Source: an uncultured bacterium
Lineage (GTDB): Bacteria > Cyanobacteriota > Vampirovibrionia > Gastranaerophilales > Gastranaerophilaceae
DNA: 39,204 bases
Direction of reading: 5' to 3'
NCBI GenBank assembly: GCA_900550295.1
Contig: URRM01000006.1
Coordinates: forward strand, 1-39,204
Shown: piece after piece, positions 18,993 through 26,399 of the stretch
Position numbering within the stretch: the first letter of the stretch is position 1
Layout: every line of letters starts with the position of its first letter
Program-made: the position numbers and the translations under genes
The notes under the pieces: generated by a model
The model's input: only the letters and a program-made list of their open reading frames with translations
What the model was told of the DNA's origin: nothing
The model's database searches: none

Positions 18993-19020
18993 GGAGCGGG
19001 TTTCAGCTGAAACCCGCTCC
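18993..19020. repeat. Perfect 28-nt GC-rich palindrome
   Basis: Arms GGAGCGGGTTTC (18993-19004) and GAAACCCGCTCC (19009-19020) flank AGCT; the whole 28 nt is its own reverse complement. A looser outer pair TGCAAA (18987) / TTTGCA (19032) surrounds it. It lies 29 nt after the permease stop. There is no T tract on either side, so it is not a standard intrinsic terminator. It could be an mRNA-stabilising or factor-assisted terminator hairpin, or a protein-binding dyad. Confidence 0.8.
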
Positions 19021-19282
19021 TCAGTTGTAAATTTGCAGACGAAATATATAAATAGGTATATACAATCTTAACAAAACTTAACAACATGCTCAAAACATGG
19101 CAATTATTGGGTTTGGGAATACTTTATATAAATGTAAGGTTCAAAAAGGTTAAGGTTTTAAAAGAACGAACTAGGAAAATAAGGTAAAAATAAAAGTTAT
19201 CGTTCTAGAAATTTTAAAGTAGTAAACAAAGCAAATAACGTAAGTTAAGAAAATTTGGTTAGTTAAAATAAAAATAACTTTG

Positions 19283-19296
19283 GTTAGGGGTTAGAA
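19283..19296 (+). promoter_or_regulatory. 5' arm of a putative RNA panhandle covering the ribosome site
   Basis: GTTAGGGGTTAGAA ends 3 nt before the ATG at 19300 and includes the probable SD AGGGG. All 14 bases can pair with TTCTAACTTCTAAC at 19832-19845 just after the gene (12 Watson-Crick pairs, two G-U). Visible in sequence; the function is inferred. Confidence 0.45.
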
Positions 19297-19299
19297 AAA

Positions 19300-19815
19300 A
19301 TGTCTTTATTAATTTTATTTCACAGAAAAATGTCATTAAAACAACAAATCAATGACAAAAACTATCAATTAATGCAAAAGAAACAAGAGTTGTATGATCT
19401 ACAATCATACACAGCAGCAATCGCAGATGGCAGTGTATCAATGAATGATTTAACAACATCACCAGCATCAATGTTTGGCAATATGAGCCAATATATGGTA
19501 GGATCTCACAACTATGCAATGAATGCCGCACAACAAAATATGGCATACTTACAAGGAACAAACCAAATCGGTCAAGTAAGTGCAGATGCAACAGCACAAA
19601 ACCAATACCAAATGGCAGTGTTCAAAAATTTATATGACCAACAAAAAGCACAATACCAAAAAGCAGAAGAAGCAAAATTACAAGTAAAAAATAAACAAAT
19701 TGATAATGAATGCTTAAAGTTAGAACAACAATTAAAACAATTAGAAGCAGAATATCAAGCAATCGGTTCATCAGTAGATAAATACGCAAGTGAATGTGCA
19801 CCAAAATATGCATAA
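19300..19815 (+). CDS. Coiled-coil protein, probable third relative of the AASQARLL family
   Basis: A 171-aa protein of unknown function, no signal peptide. Two long coiled-coil helices, about 10-38 and 105-155, flank a central Met/Ser/Gln/Asn-rich part (NDLTTSPASMFGNMSQYM). Its last ~50 residues (KNKQIDNECLKLEQQLKQLE, then AIGSSVDKYA) resemble the C-terminal helix of the proteins at 9561 and 20325, though the MGxAASQARLL start is missing. Ala, Ser, Thr, Gln and Leu codons are almost all GCA, TCA, ACA, CAA and TTA, pointing to high expression. Start at 19300 has AGGGG 9 nt upstream; a second ATG at 19330 has no site. Its untranslated regions on both sides are complementary; a strong terminator follows. 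Confidence 0.8.
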   Translation: MSLLILFHRKMSLKQQINDKNYQLMQKKQELYDLQSYTAAIADGSVSMNDLTTSPASMFGNMSQYMVGSHNYAMNAAQQNMAYLQGTNQIGQVSADATAQNQYQMAVFKNLYDQQKAQYQKAEEAKLQVKNKQIDNECLKLEQQLKQLEAEYQAIGSSVDKYASECAPKYA

Positions 19816-19831
19816 GGAATCGAAAGACAAA

Positions 19832-19845
19832 TTCTAACTTCTAAC
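19832..19845 (+). promoter_or_regulatory. 3' arm of the putative RNA panhandle
   Basis: TTCTAACTTCTAAC, complementary to 19283-19296. A second, outer match is TAACTAACAAA at 19866-19876 against TTTGGTTAGTTA at 19254-19265 (11 pairs with one bulged G). The two pairs are properly nested around the gene. Confidence 0.4.
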
Positions 19846-19953
19846 AACCAACCAATCAATTATTCTAACTAACAAAAACATTTTTCAAAAACCAAACCAA
19901 AACGACAAACCAAAAATAACTAAAAATAACCAAAACCAAAGAAAAGACTTTAT

Positions 19954-19981
19954 GACCACCGCAAGGTGGTCTTCTTTTTTT
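19954..19981 (+). terminator. Intrinsic terminator after the coiled-coil gene
   Basis: GACCACC (19954-19960), GCAA loop, GGTGGTC (19965-19971), then TTCTTTTTTT. A stable GNRA-type tetraloop hairpin, about 140 nt after the stop codon. Confidence 0.9.
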
Positions 19982-20011
19982 ATATAATGCTGAAGCGTAT
20001 AATAAAAATAA

Positions 20012-20161
20012 AATAATTTTAAATATTCGCCAATTAACGGAAAAATTACAAAAATTGCAGATGGTAAGTTTATTTTAATAGGTGGAAGTTACTACAATAA
20101 AATAGCAGAGAGTGTTCCGCATAAGCATTCACAGCTGATTTATATTAGTGATAATAAATAG
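20012..20161 (+). pseudogene. Remnant of a kelch-like beta-propeller gene
   Basis: A 49-codon open frame ending in TAG with no ATG, GTG or TTG start and no ribosome site. The translation contains INGKITKIADGKFILIGGSY and IAESVPHKHSQLIYIS. 'DGKFILIGG' is the style of a kelch repeat (xGxxLIxGG), followed by what looks like the end of a repeat. Codon use is normal for a real gene of this genome. I read it as the surviving 3' end of a deleted gene; a chance open frame is possible. Confidence 0.35.
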
Positions 20162-20248
20162 TATTTTTTTTACCATCGTCTTTTAAACTTGTAAATTTTT
20201 ACTAGTTATTGTTTTTGTAAACAATTGTAACGAAAGGTGCCAAAAAGC

Positions 20249-20276
20249 TAAAGTTTACATGCATTTGAGCCGATAT
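20249..20276 (+). promoter_or_regulatory. Sigma28-like (FliA/SigD class) promoter
   Basis: TAAAGTTT from 20249, 16-nt spacer after TAAA, then GCCGATAT (20269-20276), a near-perfect match to the flagellar sigma consensus. It lies 48 nt before the ATG at 20325. Both boxes and the spacing are shared with the promoter at 9501. Confidence 0.7.
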
Positions 20277-20324
20277 ATATAATGTAAAGGGAAATAAAAA
20301 ACGGAAATATAAGGAGAATGCACT

Positions 20325-21017
20325 ATGGGAATGGCAGCATCACAAGCAAGATTATTAAGCATCACAGCAAGAATGACAGATGTAGAATATAAATCACAAC
20401 AAATCTCAAATACAAAAGTAAGATTAGCAGACGAATCAGAACAAGTAGCTAATGATTACACAAAAGCATTAAACAAACAAAAATTAACATACACAGATTG
20501 GACAGATGGTAAAATGACAAAAATTTCATTAAAACCATCAAACTTAGCACAATTAGGATATGCATTAAAGAATGAAAAAGGTGAAAACGTATCACCATCA
20601 GTTCCAAATCCTAAGTATGATCCATCAAAACCAGAATCAGATACTAACCAAAAATTCATCGTAAATACAAACGGTAAAGCAGTATCAGCAACAATATCAG
20701 AATCAGATTTATATGAAATGATTCAATCAGGTCAATTCTACTTAGAATCATTAACAAAAGTAGATGAAAACAATAAACCAGTACGAGTATCAGTAGATGG
20801 CACAAACAACTTAGCAATCGAATCAGATACAACAGATTTAGCAAAAGCAGAAGCAGAATACAATTCAAAAACAGCAAAAATCAATAGTAAAGAAAAATTA
20901 TTAGATAATGATTTGAAAGCATTAGATACAGAACACTCAGCATTAAAAACAGAATATGATTCAGTAAAATCATTAATTAAAGATAATGTAGACAAAACAT
21001 TCAACTTATTCTCATAA
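20325..21017 (+). CDS. 'MGMAASQARLL' family protein, short member (unknown function)
   Basis: A 230-aa protein without signal peptide. Residues 1-57 (MGMAASQARLLSITARMTDV onward) and the last ~57 (AEAEYNSKTAKINSKEKLLD to FNLFS) align with the ends of the 553-aa protein at 9561. The centre is only ~115 residues, rich in Lys, Ser and Asn, and unrelated to the long member's centre. Both ends look like long amphipathic helices. Codons are strongly A-ending (GCA, TCA, ACA, TTA), as in the gene at 19300, suggesting abundant product. AAGGAG lies 8 nt before the ATG. Sigma28-like promoter upstream and a terminator downstream make it a single-gene unit. Confidence 0.85.
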   Translation: MGMAASQARLLSITARMTDVEYKSQQISNTKVRLADESEQVANDYTKALNKQKLTYTDWTDGKMTKISLKPSNLAQLGYALKNEKGENVSPSVPNPKYDPSKPESDTNQKFIVNTNGKAVSATISESDLYEMIQSGQFYLESLTKVDENNKPVRVSVDGTNNLAIESDTTDLAKAEAEYNSKTAKINSKEKLLDNDLKALDTEHSALKTEYDSVKSLIKDNVDKTFNLFS

Positions 21018-21067
21018 TTGAGAAAATAAAAATTTCCTTATTTTCCTTCCCTATACACAAAATTTTT

Positions 21068-21095
21068 AACTCCTCTTATTCAGAGGAGTTTTTTT
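21068..21095 (+). terminator. Intrinsic terminator after the short AASQARLL gene
   Basis: AACTCCTCT (21068-21076) pairs with AGAGGAGTT (21082-21090) over a 5-nt loop, followed by TTTTT. Confidence 0.9.
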
Positions 21096-21103
21096 ACTAT
21101 GTC

Positions 21104-21124
21104 ATACCGCACTTGATGCGGTAT
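21104..21124. repeat. Small REP-like hairpin
   Basis: ATACCGCA (21104-21111), loop CTTGA, TGCGGTAT (21117-21124), in the context GTCATACCGC...GCGGTATC. Short GTCAT(A/T/G)CCGC palindromes of this type are dispersed in many genomes. No T tract follows, and only one copy is in this window. Confidence 0.4.
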
Positions 21125-21167
21125 CTTTGAAAAATCCGTTTTGCTAACTTTACACAAGTTTAAATAT

Positions 21168-21196
21168 TTGATACATCTGAAAAAATCTGCTAAAAT
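21168..21196 (+). promoter_or_regulatory. Sigma70-type promoter for the TPR gene
   Basis: TTGATA (21168-21173), 17 nt, TAAAAT (21191-21196), giving a leader of about 18 nt before the ATG at 21221. Confidence 0.65.
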
Positions 21197-21220
21197 TCTT
21201 TGAATACGGAGGAATTCGAC

Positions 21221-23353
21221 ATGAAAAAAATATTTGTATCACTATTTATAATATTAATGATGACTACTAATCCTGCAAATGCAACAATGACAAAGGAAGC
21301 TCATCAACTTTATCAAGAAGCATGCCAACTTGAGTATCGTAATAATTACGATGCCGCAATATCTAAGATTAGAGAAGCTATTGACATGACTGGCGAAGAT
21401 GCAATTCTATATACAAAGTTAGCCGGTTTATGTGCTGATATTGGTGATTATGATAATGCTTTAGGTGCTTACAAAATTGCTATTCGCTTAAGACCTAATG
21501 ATGCATTCATTTACATTAGTATCGGTAATATTTTACAATCAACAGGTGATTTGAATAATGCTTATAACTCATACATGCAAGCTTTAGATATATTTCCTGC
21601 GTACAAATATAATTATGTAAATATTGCCAATGTTCTTCTCTCTCAAGGTAAATATGATAAGGCAATTGAGTATTATAATTTATTTTTAGCTGTATATCCG
21701 GAACAAGCTGACGCTCGTGAAAGTTTGGCTACTGCTTATTTAAAAACTAATAAATATGCTTTAGCAAACACTTCTTACGCTTTAGCATACAAAGCATCTC
21801 CTTCAACATTCAAAAGTTATGCAAATTACGGTTATGCTTTGTTTCAAGAAAAACAATATGCGAATGCAGTTGATATGTTAAAAATGGAACTTCTTGATAA
21901 TCCTGACAATATGAAAGCTAGGGCAAATTTGGCAGTTTCTTACCACCAATTAGAAAAATATGATTTATCAAAACAACAATTTGAGCAAATATTTAAGTTG
22001 AAACCAGATTTCAATGGCTTAAGGATATATTATGCAGAATTGCTGTGTGACATGAAACTTTACGATGAGTCTATTGCTCAATATACTCAATATATAAAAT
22101 CTTATCCAAATGATGTTGAAGCATACAAACTGTTAGCGCTTGTATACAAATATCAAGGTAAAGATGATTTAGCTATTAAAAATTTGTTAACCGCATTAGC
22201 AAAAGATAACAAAGACCTTGAAGTAAAAAAAGAGTTAGCATATCAATATCATAAGAAAAATGACTATATTACAGCTATCAAATATTATGATGAAGTCTTA
22301 CAAGTTGATTCATCAAATTATGATGTAAAGGCTAATAAAGCTTTAGCATTGCACGCTTTAAAGAAATATGATGAAGCAATTAAACTTTATGAGGAACTTT
22401 TAGCACAAAAATCTAACGATAGATTGTCTAAAAATTATATTTCAGCCCTAATTTCAAAAGGTGACCTTTTATTGACTAAAGATAAATATAATGATGCAAT
22501 TCAATCTTTTGAAAAAGTATTGTCATTAGATTCTAATCAAAGTTATCCTTATTACGGTATGGCACAAGCATATGAATGTATTAAAAACTATGATAGTGCA
22601 CAAATGAGTTATGAAAAAGCATTAGAAATTGATCCTGAAAATGAAATGTATAAAAAGGATTATGATGCATTTAAGTTGACTCATGCTCCAAAAGAAGAAC
22701 CTGTTGTTTCGAATACAGAAGTAAATAACAATGAAACAGCTACAAATGAAAAAGTTGTAATCAAGCCTGTTTCTGATAGTGATTTTACATCAGGTCCTCA
22801 AGCTAATACTGAAAATACATTAGATAATTTAGACAACTTGATGATTAAAAATCCGACAGAACAGATTGAAGATAACGTTAAAAAGTTAATTAACGAAGGT
22901 GATACTTTATATAAATCAGGACAAAATACTCAAGCTTTAGAAAAATATATTGAAGCTTTAAAGTTAACTCCTAACGATTCATTAACCGCATTTAAAACCG
23001 CAAATTTATATAAATTAGAAAATAATCCGGAAAAGGCAATTTATTATTATAAAAAAGCGACTTCAATAAATAAAAACTATGCAGATGCGTGGTTTAATAT
23101 GGGATTGGTTTATGCTTCTCAAAGCGATTATAAAGCTTCAAAAGATTGCTTTAATAAAGTTATAGCCCTAAGTCCTGATTATGCGTATGCGTATTATGCA
23201 TTGGCTTTAGCTTATGAAAATGAAAATAATACAGAAAAAGCAATTGAAAATTATCAAAAATATTTTGATTGTGAAAATGATGATTTAACCAAAAAAGCAA
23301 TTATGAAAAAAATAAACGAGTTACAAACTCAGTCATCAGTTTCTGGACAATAA
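21221..23353 (+). CDS. Exported tetratricopeptide-repeat protein
   Basis: A 710-aa protein with a signal peptide (residues 1-22, ending NPANA). About fourteen TPR units follow: an array from ~28 to ~485, a Glu/Asn/Thr-rich linker (~490-560), and a second array of about four units to the C-terminus. Unit hallmarks such as 'Y..A...Y..AL...P' are clear (YDNALGAYKIAIRLRPND, YDSAQMSYEKALEIDPEN). It is a scaffold for protein interactions outside the cytoplasm; partners unknown. The ATG at 21221 has CGGAGG upstream; an in-frame TTG at 21200 would spoil the signal peptide. The next gene starts 3 nt later and may act with it. Confidence 0.9.
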   Translation: MKKIFVSLFIILMMTTNPANATMTKEAHQLYQEACQLEYRNNYDAAISKIREAIDMTGEDAILYTKLAGLCADIGDYDNALGAYKIAIRLRPNDAFIYISIGNILQSTGDLNNAYNSYMQALDIFPAYKYNYVNIANVLLSQGKYDKAIEYYNLFLAVYPEQADARESLATAYLKTNKYALANTSYALAYKASPSTFKSYANYGYALFQEKQYANAVDMLKMELLDNPDNMKARANLAVSYHQLEKYDLSKQQFEQIFKLKPDFNGLRIYYAELLCDMKLYDESIAQYTQYIKSYPNDVEAYKLLALVYKYQGKDDLAIKNLLTALAKDNKDLEVKKELAYQYHKKNDYITAIKYYDEVLQVDSSNYDVKANKALALHALKKYDEAIKLYEELLAQKSNDRLSKNYISALISKGDLLLTKDKYNDAIQSFEKVLSLDSNQSYPYYGMAQAYECIKNYDSAQMSYEKALEIDPENEMYKKDYDAFKLTHAPKEEPVVSNTEVNNNETATNEKVVIKPVSDSDFTSGPQANTENTLDNLDNLMIKNPTEQIEDNVKKLINEGDTLYKSGQNTQALEKYIEALKLTPNDSLTAFKTANLYKLENNPEKAIYYYKKATSINKNYADAWFNMGLVYASQSDYKASKDCFNKVIALSPDYAYAYYALALAYENENNTEKAIENYQKYFDCENDDLTKKAIMKKINELQTQSSVSGQ

Positions 23354-23356
23354 TTT

Positions 23357-23767
23357 ATGAAGAAGCTAATTGTATTATTTTTAGTTTTTATTTTAGCAAT
23401 GCCTTGTTACGCTACAAAAAGGTTTAAGTATGGTATTGTGTTTAATAAGAATCCTTTTACGCCATATAATTCGGCAGATTTGTCACGGGTTTTTGCTCCG
23501 CAACAACGTATTTATTGGCTGTTTATGTCTAAACATAATATAAAAGCTGAGTTTATTAAAGTGCAAATTGTCACAGGAACTGATAAAGGACCTTATCAAA
23601 CATTTTCAGGTATAGTCTATACGCACGAATATAAAATCAACAAAGACTCACCTCATTTTTTTACAGATTATGTTGTACTTCATTCAAAAGGTCATTATTA
23701 TATGGAAATATTTGATAAAAATAATCTGCATAAGCCTCTTGCTGTTGCTGATTTTTATGTTCGATAA
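23357..23767 (+). CDS. Small exported protein of unknown function
   Basis: I do not recognise this 136-aa protein. Residues 1-19 are a signal peptide (KKLIVLFLVFILAMPCYA). The mature part is basic and aromatic with alternating strand pattern (RIYWLFMSK, FIKVQIVTG, FFTDYVVLHSKGHYYMEIFD), suggesting a beta-sandwich of about 115 residues. The start lies 3 nt after the TPR stop without its own SD, so it is probably translationally coupled. Its stop codon abuts the stop of the convergent glycosyltransferase with no gap and no terminator. Confidence 0.8.
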   Translation: MKKLIVLFLVFILAMPCYATKRFKYGIVFNKNPFTPYNSADLSRVFAPQQRIYWLFMSKHNIKAEFIKVQIVTGTDKGPYQTFSGIVYTHEYKINKDSPHFFTDYVVLHSKGHYYMEIFDKNNLHKPLAVADFYVR

Positions 23768-25411
23768 CTATTTTTCAAATGAAACTAAAGTCCAAAATCC
23801 TTTTACTTCATAATGGATATTTTTAGCGTTAACAGGAATTGTTTTTATTATTTCATTTCTAAAGTCTGAGAATATAATATATAAAAGAGGTGTCGCTTCG
23901 TAAAATTTAGTATTGGTTACAACATTAGAAAATGTTGTTTCATCCAGAAATGAAACACTATCTAAAAATATAAAGGCAACCTTTTGTCCCGTTTTCATTT
24001 TTTTGTAGATGTTGTCATTAATATAATAAATTAACTTACTACCTTGGAAAACGCCTACAGGTAATGTTGCGTTTATAAAAGTTCCTCTATATTGCTTTTT
24101 ACCACTTTTAACTGCTTCTTTATAAGATATTGTTGGTAAAATATAATCATTGAAATTACCTTTGTGTATTGAAATTACATTATATTTTGAAAAATCTTGA
24201 TATTTTTCAAATCTGTTTTGTGGATAATAAGTTAATACAATATAATCATTTTGTTTCAATTTCGCACTATTTATAAGTTGAGCAACATATTTGTGACCTT
24301 CTTCTCTTTGAACCTTTGGTGCAGCATATGATGTAAACAAGTATCCAAATTGTATTGCAAAAAAGATTAATAAAAGAGGTATTTTAATTCTTTTTTTATT
24401 GAAGGCTAGGATAGTGTTGAAGAATACAAAAATTAGAATTGGGTATATTTCCATAATGTATTTTGCTTCGAAAACCATTTTGTCTAGTAATGATGCTAAA
24501 ATCATTACTACAAAAACTGCCAATGCAACATAAAAAATAAGATTTTCATTTTTTACTTTTTTATAAAATAAACCGATTACAATTACAGTCAATGTGATTA
24601 TAGTTGCAAGTAATACAAAACTTGCATATAAATGATATCCGTTTAAAGCTTCTAATGGCAATATTTGCGATATTACCGGAGTGAAAAAGTCAACAAAGAC
24701 TTGTGCAATTCTGTTTATTGAAAAACTTGCCCACCATTGAGAAAATGAAACTGTTGTAAAAATTCTAAGTAGTAGTGGTGACGTCAAAGCTAAAGTTAGT
24801 GTAAGGATACTCCATGTGTAGATAAATACTTTTTTGAAATTTTCTTTATTTTTTAAAATAATGCTAACAAAAAGTAAATTAAAAAATACATATACAAATC
24901 CTATTGTATGAGTAAATAGGATTAAACAATTAGAAACGATTAGCCCTATTAAATTGTGTTTGTTTTGCTTTTTTACAATTCTTAGTGTAAATAGTAGTGA
25001 TAATGCTGAAAATAAGAATAAAATGCTATAAAAGCGAACTTCTTGTGAAAAATAAATTAAAAAACTACTTGTGGCAACAAATAGAGCACATAAAATACCG
25101 CAAAGTTTTGATTTCGTTCTGCCTACTAAGTACATAACCGGAACTGATATCATTGCAGGAATTACGGAAGAAAATCTTAAAAATAAATCATTATTACTAA
25201 TATGTGAAAAAACTTTTAAGTATAAATAGTAAAATGGCATATGACACTGAGATGCAATTCCTTTTAGAAAGGCTTTGCTTAGAGGAATATTTGCAATTGA
25301 CCAAGAAATATATTCGTCATTCCATAAGCCACCAGCCTTATCAATTCCTATTATTCTAAGAATTGTGGCTAAAATTGTAATTAATGTTATCCATAAAATT
25401 GTCAAATTCAT
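23768..25411 (-). CDS. GT39/ArnT-like membrane glycosyltransferase
   Basis: A 547-aa integral membrane protein with about eleven hydrophobic helices followed by a soluble C-terminal domain (~410-547). The first periplasmic loop has GLWNDEYIS, with the Asp-Glu pair typical of the catalytic Asp in protein-mannosyltransferase/ArnT-type GT-C enzymes, and FSQEVRFYSI matches the second conserved loop (SxExRxY). Such enzymes move a sugar from polyprenyl phosphate to lipid, protein or glycan on the outer face. It is divergent from a Dpm1-like gene that could make its donor. No SD precedes the ATG at 25411. Confidence 0.85.
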   Translation of the reverse strand: MNLTILWITLITILATILRIIGIDKAGGLWNDEYISWSIANIPLSKAFLKGIASQCHMPFYYLYLKVFSHISNNDLFLRFSSVIPAMISVPVMYLVGRTKSKLCGILCALFVATSSFLIYFSQEVRFYSILFLFSALSLLFTLRIVKKQNKHNLIGLIVSNCLILFTHTIGFVYVFFNLLFVSIILKNKENFKKVFIYTWSILTLTLALTSPLLLRIFTTVSFSQWWASFSINRIAQVFVDFFTPVISQILPLEALNGYHLYASFVLLATIITLTVIVIGLFYKKVKNENLIFYVALAVFVVMILASLLDKMVFEAKYIMEIYPILIFVFFNTILAFNKKRIKIPLLLIFFAIQFGYLFTSYAAPKVQREEGHKYVAQLINSAKLKQNDYIVLTYYPQNRFEKYQDFSKYNVISIHKGNFNDYILPTISYKEAVKSGKKQYRGTFINATLPVGVFQGSKLIYYINDNIYKKMKTGQKVAFIFLDSVSFLDETTFSNVVTNTKFYEATPLLYIIFSDFRNEIIKTIPVNAKNIHYEVKGFWTLVSFEK

Positions 25412-25427
25412 ATAATGATTGTATAAT
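25399..25427 (+). promoter_or_regulatory. Strong sigma70-type promoter for the GT2 gene
   Basis: TTGTCA (25399-25404), 17 nt, TATAAT (25422-25427). The -35 box lies inside the first codons of the divergent GT39-like gene, so the two transcription units overlap at the promoter. Confidence 0.75.
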
Positions 25428-25451
25428 AAAAATTAATTTAAGGAACTAGAT

Positions 25452-26399
25452 ATGAAGCTAATTATACAAATACCATGTTTTAACGAAGAAGACAGCTTGC
25501 CGATTACTTTAACAGCTCTTCCAAAACAAATTGAAGGTATTGATGTTATTGAAACGATGATTATTGACGACGGCTCTACTGATAAAACCGTTGATGTAGC
25601 CAGTTGGAATGGAGTTAATCACATACTTCGTTTAAATCGTCATCAAGGACTTGCTAGTGCCTTTAAAATGGGCTTAAGTGAATCTGTTAAGTTAGGTGCA
25701 GATATTATTGTTAATACGGATGCTGATAATCAATATTGTGCAGATGATATACAGACCTTAATTAAGCCTATATTAGAAAATAAAGCTGATATTGTAATTG
25801 GAGCAAGACCAATTAATGATATTAAAAGTTTTTCACTATTAAAGAAAATTTTACAAAATTTAGGCTCAACCGTTATGCGTTTTGTTTCATCTGCAGATGT
25901 TCAAGATGCACCGAGTGGTTTTAGAGCGTTTAATAGAGAGGCTGCTTCGCTTCTAAATGTCTTTGATAAATACACTTATACGATGGAAACAATCATTCAA
26001 GCCAAACCTAAAGGGTTAGAAATTACATCTGTGCCAATTCACACAAATCCTGAAGTTAGAGAATCAAGACTTGTAAAAAATATGTTTGATTATGTTAAAA
26101 ATTCAATTTTTACAATGATAAGAATTTTCATAATCTACCGACCTTTTAGATTTTTTATAACAATTGCTATATTTTCGCTATTTATTGGTATTATTATTGG
26201 GTTTAGATATCTATACTATTTCTGCCATGGGGCAGGAACAGGCCATGTACAATCGTTAATTTTGGCGTCTATTTTTATAATTTCAGGCGTGCAAATAGCT
26301 TTAATTGCTATATTAGCGGATTTACTGGCTATTAACAGAAAATTAATAGAAGACGTTCAATTGAGAGTAAAAAAGATTGAAAACAAATTAGTTGATTAG
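25452..26399 (+). CDS. GT2 glycosyltransferase, Dpm1-like (polyprenyl-phosphate sugar synthase)
   Basis: A 315-aa GT-A enzyme. IPCFNEEDSLP (7-17), DDGSTDKT (39-46) and the metal-binding Asp90-Ala-Asp92 with DNQY fit the dolichyl-phosphate mannose/glucose synthase group, as does the PSGFRAFNR segment near 157. Two C-terminal membrane helices (~230-255, ~265-290) place it at the inner membrane. It most likely loads a nucleotide sugar onto undecaprenyl phosphate. SD AAGGA 8 nt upstream. The divergent GT39-like neighbour is a plausible user of its product. The 3' end overlaps the convergent flavoprotein gene by 4 nt. Confidence 0.9.
   Translation: MKLIIQIPCFNEEDSLPITLTALPKQIEGIDVIETMIIDDGSTDKTVDVASWNGVNHILRLNRHQGLASAFKMGLSESVKLGADIIVNTDADNQYCADDIQTLIKPILENKADIVIGARPINDIKSFSLLKKILQNLGSTVMRFVSSADVQDAPSGFRAFNREAASLLNVFDKYTYTMETIIQAKPKGLEITSVPIHTNPEVRESRLVKNMFDYVKNSIFTMIRIFIIYRPFRFFITIAIFSLFIGIIIGFRYLYYFCHGAGTGHVQSLILASIFIISGVQIALIAILADLLAINRKLIEDVQLRVKKIENKLVD

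Larger units (their letters stand above)
18964..19299. other. 336-nt intergenic region with palindrome and long G-rich leader
   Basis: No gene or RNA family is recognisable. It holds a perfect 28-nt palindrome at 18993-19020, and a TATATAA box (19125-19131) that may be a -10 for the next gene with no convincing -35. From about 19132 to 19299 the leader is rich in A, T and G and very poor in C (GGTTAAGG, GGTTAG motifs), in contrast to the C-rich, G-poor sequence after the same gene. Confidence 0.6.
19816..20324. other. 509-nt intergenic region: C-rich 3' UTR, terminator, gene remnant, promoter
   Basis: Four parts are visible. From 19816 to about 19945 there is an A/C-rich, G-poor stretch of AACCAA-type sequence, the 3' untranslated region. 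A terminator lies at 19954-19981. From 20012 to 20161 an open frame without a start codon looks like a decayed gene. From 20249 onward lies the sigma28-like promoter and leader of the next gene. Confidence 0.6.

Noticed and set aside
19101..19125. Sigma54-type promoter (TGGCA) before the 19300 gene
   Set aside because: TGGCA at 19098 is not followed by the required GC element (TTGCA-like) at the right distance.
19349..19813. Two Leu-rich minus-strand frames opposite the coiled-coil gene
   Set aside because: They are the reverse complement of CAA/GCA/AAA-rich codons, which gives Leu- and Cys-rich nonsense; no SD.
20656..21004. Minus-strand Leu-rich frames opposite the short AASQARLL gene
   Set aside because: Same codon artefact as above; the plus strand has the promoter, SD and conserved product.
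21221..23353. CRISPR-like or tandem DNA repeats in the TPR genes
   Set aside because: The repetition is at protein level with diverged codons; there is no exact repeat-spacer structure.
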